Below, piece after piece: positions 62,461 to 64,000 of a DNA stretch of 64,000 nucleotides; the first letter of the stretch is position 1, and each line of letters begins with the position of its first letter. Source of the DNA: CS2-K091 sp035527155 (GTDB taxonomy: Bacteria; Planctomycetota; Phycisphaerae; Sedimentisphaerales; Anaerobacaceae). A model generated the notes under the pieces. It did not search any database. It saw only the letters and a program-made list of their open reading frames with translations, and was not told the DNA's origin. The translations under genes were made by a program, and so were the position numbers. The stretch spans positions 3,696 to 67,695 of the forward strand of contig DATLBB010000074.1 of the NCBI GenBank assembly GCA_035527155.1, read 5' to 3'.

Positions 62461-62862
62461 ATGCTCACGGCAAAAGACATAATGACAAAACATATAATCA
62501 GCGTTAAGGCAGACACCCCAATATATGATGTTCTCGAGCTTATAGCAAAACACGACATATCAGGTCTGCCTGTGGTCGAAGACGATCTGACCTTGATAGG
62601 GATTATTTCAGAAAAAGATGTACTAAGCCTGTTCTACGACAGCGAGGAAGAATGTCAAAAAACAGTTGATGATTTTATGACGCAACCTCCACTTTTCTTC
62701 GATGCCGACGAAAGTCTGCTGGATGTCTGTGACTTTTTGAAAAAGAACGTTTTTAGAAGGGTCCCTATCACGTCAAAAGGAAAACTGGTCGGCATTATCA
62801 GCATAAGAGACGTTATTGAATATATTCTCCAGCTAAGGGGTGAAAAAATCGCTATCGGCTAA
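62461..62862 (+). CDS. Two-CBS-domain protein
   Basis: A 133-residue protein consisting of a CBS pair: first domain about 1-60 (AKDIMTKHIISVKADTPIYDVL, then ISGLPVVEDDLTLIGIISEKDV in pieces), second about 70-128 (VDDFMTQPPLFFDADESLLDV, VPITSKGKLVGIISIRDVIEYI). CBS pairs bind adenine nucleotides and sense energy state. There is no attached effector domain. It lies 33 bases after fliS with a good AAGGAG site, so it is probably co-transcribed. A role in coupling energy state to motility is speculation. Confidence 0.9.
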   Translation: MLTAKDIMTKHIISVKADTPIYDVLELIAKHDISGLPVVEDDLTLIGIISEKDVLSLFYDSEEECQKTVDDFMTQPPLFFDADESLLDVCDFLKKNVFRRVPITSKGKLVGIISIRDVIEYILQLRGEKIAIG

Positions 62863-62897
62863 GTCACCAGGATGAAAACCATCGTCGCGGTGTTTGT

Positions 62898-62925
62898 CCT
62901 CGTCACTCGTCACTCGTCTCTCGTT
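62898..62925. repeat. 7-bp-period repeat array, four units
   Basis: CCTCGTC, ACTCGTC, ACTCGTC, TCTCGTT, in the gap between the CBS gene and the convergent isomerase, ending seven bases before its stop codon. Confidence 0.7.
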
Positions 62926-62932
62926 CCCCGCT

Positions 62933-64000
62933 TTAGCGGCCTCCGAGCAGCTTGAAAGCATTCTCTCCGCCGTTTATCAGGTGAATCAAAGGCTGAGGCC
63001 TGTCAACACCTTCGATGAACGCGGGGCGCCCCGCCCAGGGTGTAACGCTCAATACCCCCGTCAAATCCATCCAGTATTGCAGTCGGGCGACCGGCAAATC
63101 CCAGGTCATATGGAAGTGATTGGCCGGCGGATACTGCTTATACTCAAACATACTTGCGTATTTCGGGACTACAAACGTATGCGGCCAGGTCGGAGTTGTC
63201 AGCTCACACATCGCTTTGGCAAGCTCTTTCGGAACATCAGTTGTGTGGGCCTCGTCCCAAATCATACTGAACAATCCGGTGGCGCTGCTGTAAGCGCATC
63301 GGGCCGCGATGCCTTCGATACCAGCCGGTGTCATAAACGTAACCGAATTGCCGCCGCCGGGGAAATAGGAAACATCGGCCAGAGGCATTCCGACGCCATT
63401 CATAATGTTCCTGACGGATGCCCCGGGTTCTGCCGCCCAATCGAATGCGGCGCTGCCGGAATTATCGCCATCAACCAGGCCACTGTTTATCCAGTCCGCT
63501 TTTTTATTCAGCGATTTGAGACCGATTTTTTTGGCAAGTTCTTTGATTTCCCACGCTTCCCATACCTTCCTGAAGTCCATAAACAGGGGCGGATTTCCAC
63601 CGGACAGATATGTCATAAACAGCATCGTGAGTAACCCCTGGACGTCGGCTTCGGTGGCGTATGGCAGTGGGGGCTTGCGTCCGTTATGGTCGAACGTGCT
63701 ATTAAAGAACGATTCCATCACGTCAGCAACGGGGAGCGGAATTCCACGCGGGTCGCTGCCCCATTCCAACTGGCTCATAAAGCCGCCGCCGACCGCATTT
63801 AGCTCTGCCATCAGATCGCGAACGATTAAGTACATTGCCAAACTCATATTAAATCGTTCGCTGTCTGCCTCATCGCGCAGCTCCAGTCGCCTGCCGACGT
63901 ATCTGTTAATCCAGCCTCGAAGTGCCTTTAGCTCCTTTTCGTTATAAGCTTTTTTGTTGAGCATATCGGCCAAAAGCTTCATATCCAAACGGGTGATTTC
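62933..64000 (-). CDS. L-fucose/arabinose isomerase-like protein, 5' truncated by window edge
   Basis: The frame is open to base 64000 without a start that must be used, so the gene continues beyond the window; 355 residues are visible. The C-terminal part, with a TTPTWPHTF strand, HFHMTWDLPVARLQYWMDLTG (split; includes candidate metal-ligand His) and a final LIHLINGGENAFKLL, resembles the FucI/AraA C-terminal fold, in which sugar aldoses are isomerised to ketoses with Mn2+. Full-length family members are about 470-590 residues. It may belong to fucose or rhamnose catabolism, common in Phycisphaerae. Not related to motility; it converges on the CBS gene. Confidence 0.65.
   Translation of the reverse strand, partial: EITRLDMKLLADMLNKKAYNEKELKALRGWINRYVGRRLELRDEADSERFNMSLAMYLIVRDLMAELNAVGGGFMSQLEWGSDPRGIPLPVADVMESFFNSTFDHNGRKPPLPYATEADVQGLLTMLFMTYLSGGNPPLFMDFRKVWEAWEIKELAKKIGLKSLNKKADWINSGLVDGDNSGSAAFDWAAEPGASVRNIMNGVGMPLADVSYFPGGGNSVTFMTPAGIEGIAARCAYSSATGLFSMIWDEAHTTDVPKELAKAMCELTTPTWPHTFVVPKYASMFEYKQYPPANHFHMTWDLPVARLQYWMDLTGVLSVTPWAGRPAFIEGVDRPQPLIHLINGGENAFKLLGGR

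Noticed and set aside
62894..63634. Plus-strand ORF of 246 codons at the right end
   Set aside because: It is the antisense shadow of the FucI/AraA-like isomerase, whose protein has a recognisable fold; the plus frame has no family features.
1..64000. tRNA, rRNA, integrase, insertion sequence or phage genes
   Set aside because: None could be recognised on either strand; the only mobile-looking DNA is the short repeats.

Overview
The window is an almost complete flagellar gene region of about 55 kb (4.7-62.5 kb), flanked by a secreted repeat protein on the left and a sugar isomerase on the right. The likely host is a Gram-negative member of the Planctomycetota, probably class Phycisphaerae. 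This is inferred from the GLUG-repeat giant protein, the MJ0042-like zinc ribbon, many TPR proteins, L- and P-ring genes, a hook gene set with inserted beta domains, and abundant short intergenic repeats. No rRNA or marker gene is present to confirm it.

Layout. 2-4575: 5'-truncated GLUG surface protein, a zinc-ribbon protein, a small unknown ORF with its own promoter, and an HPP-family membrane protein. 4746-18098 (minus strand): one long operon reading TPR protein, TPR protein, sigma54 activator, fliL, fliM, fliN, flhA, small membrane protein, fliA, three unknown small proteins/lipoproteins, a second lipoprotein and flgM. 18508-19983 (minus): a second sigma54 activator. 20581-33050 (plus): flgD, flgE, a PilZ-like protein, flgF, flgG, flgA, flgH, flgI, flgJ, flgN, flgK, flgL. 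33332-38486 (plus): TPR-glycosyltransferase, TPR protein, a small helical chaperone-like protein, fliD. 38511-52679 (minus): flgB, flgC, fliE, fliF, two fliG, fliH, fliI, fliJ, motE-like, motA, two motB, fliO, fliP, fliQ, fliR, flhB. 53199-58880 (plus): fliK, a TPR/O-GlcNAc-transferase/sulfotransferase fusion, and a methyltransferase followed by decayed copies. 59135-60193 (minus): a glycosyltransferase. 60583-62862 (plus): flagellin, fliS, a CBS-domain protein. 62933-64000 (minus): FucI/AraA-like isomerase, cut by the window edge.

Regulation can be read from the DNA. Six sites match the sigma54 -24/-12 pattern with GG-N10-GC spacing. They lie ahead of the 18098 operon, flgD, the 33332 gene, flgB, fliK and flagellin. 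Two sigma54 activators are encoded here. A near-consensus sigma28 site precedes flagellin and a weaker one precedes fliD, matching the fliA and flgM genes present. This is a classical sigma54-then-sigma28 hierarchy. No chemotaxis genes, flhF/flhG, fliW or csrA are in the window.

The most unusual feature is the density of short repeats, many of them inside reading frames. One family of small hairpins has compensated stems and GNRA-type four-base loops. Another consists of 7-bp-period arrays. Others are longer palindromes. They extend N- or C-termini (lipoprotein, FlgA, FliA, both sigma54 activators, FlgJ), interrupt FliG2, and in three cases appear to supply the ribosome-binding site of the next gene.
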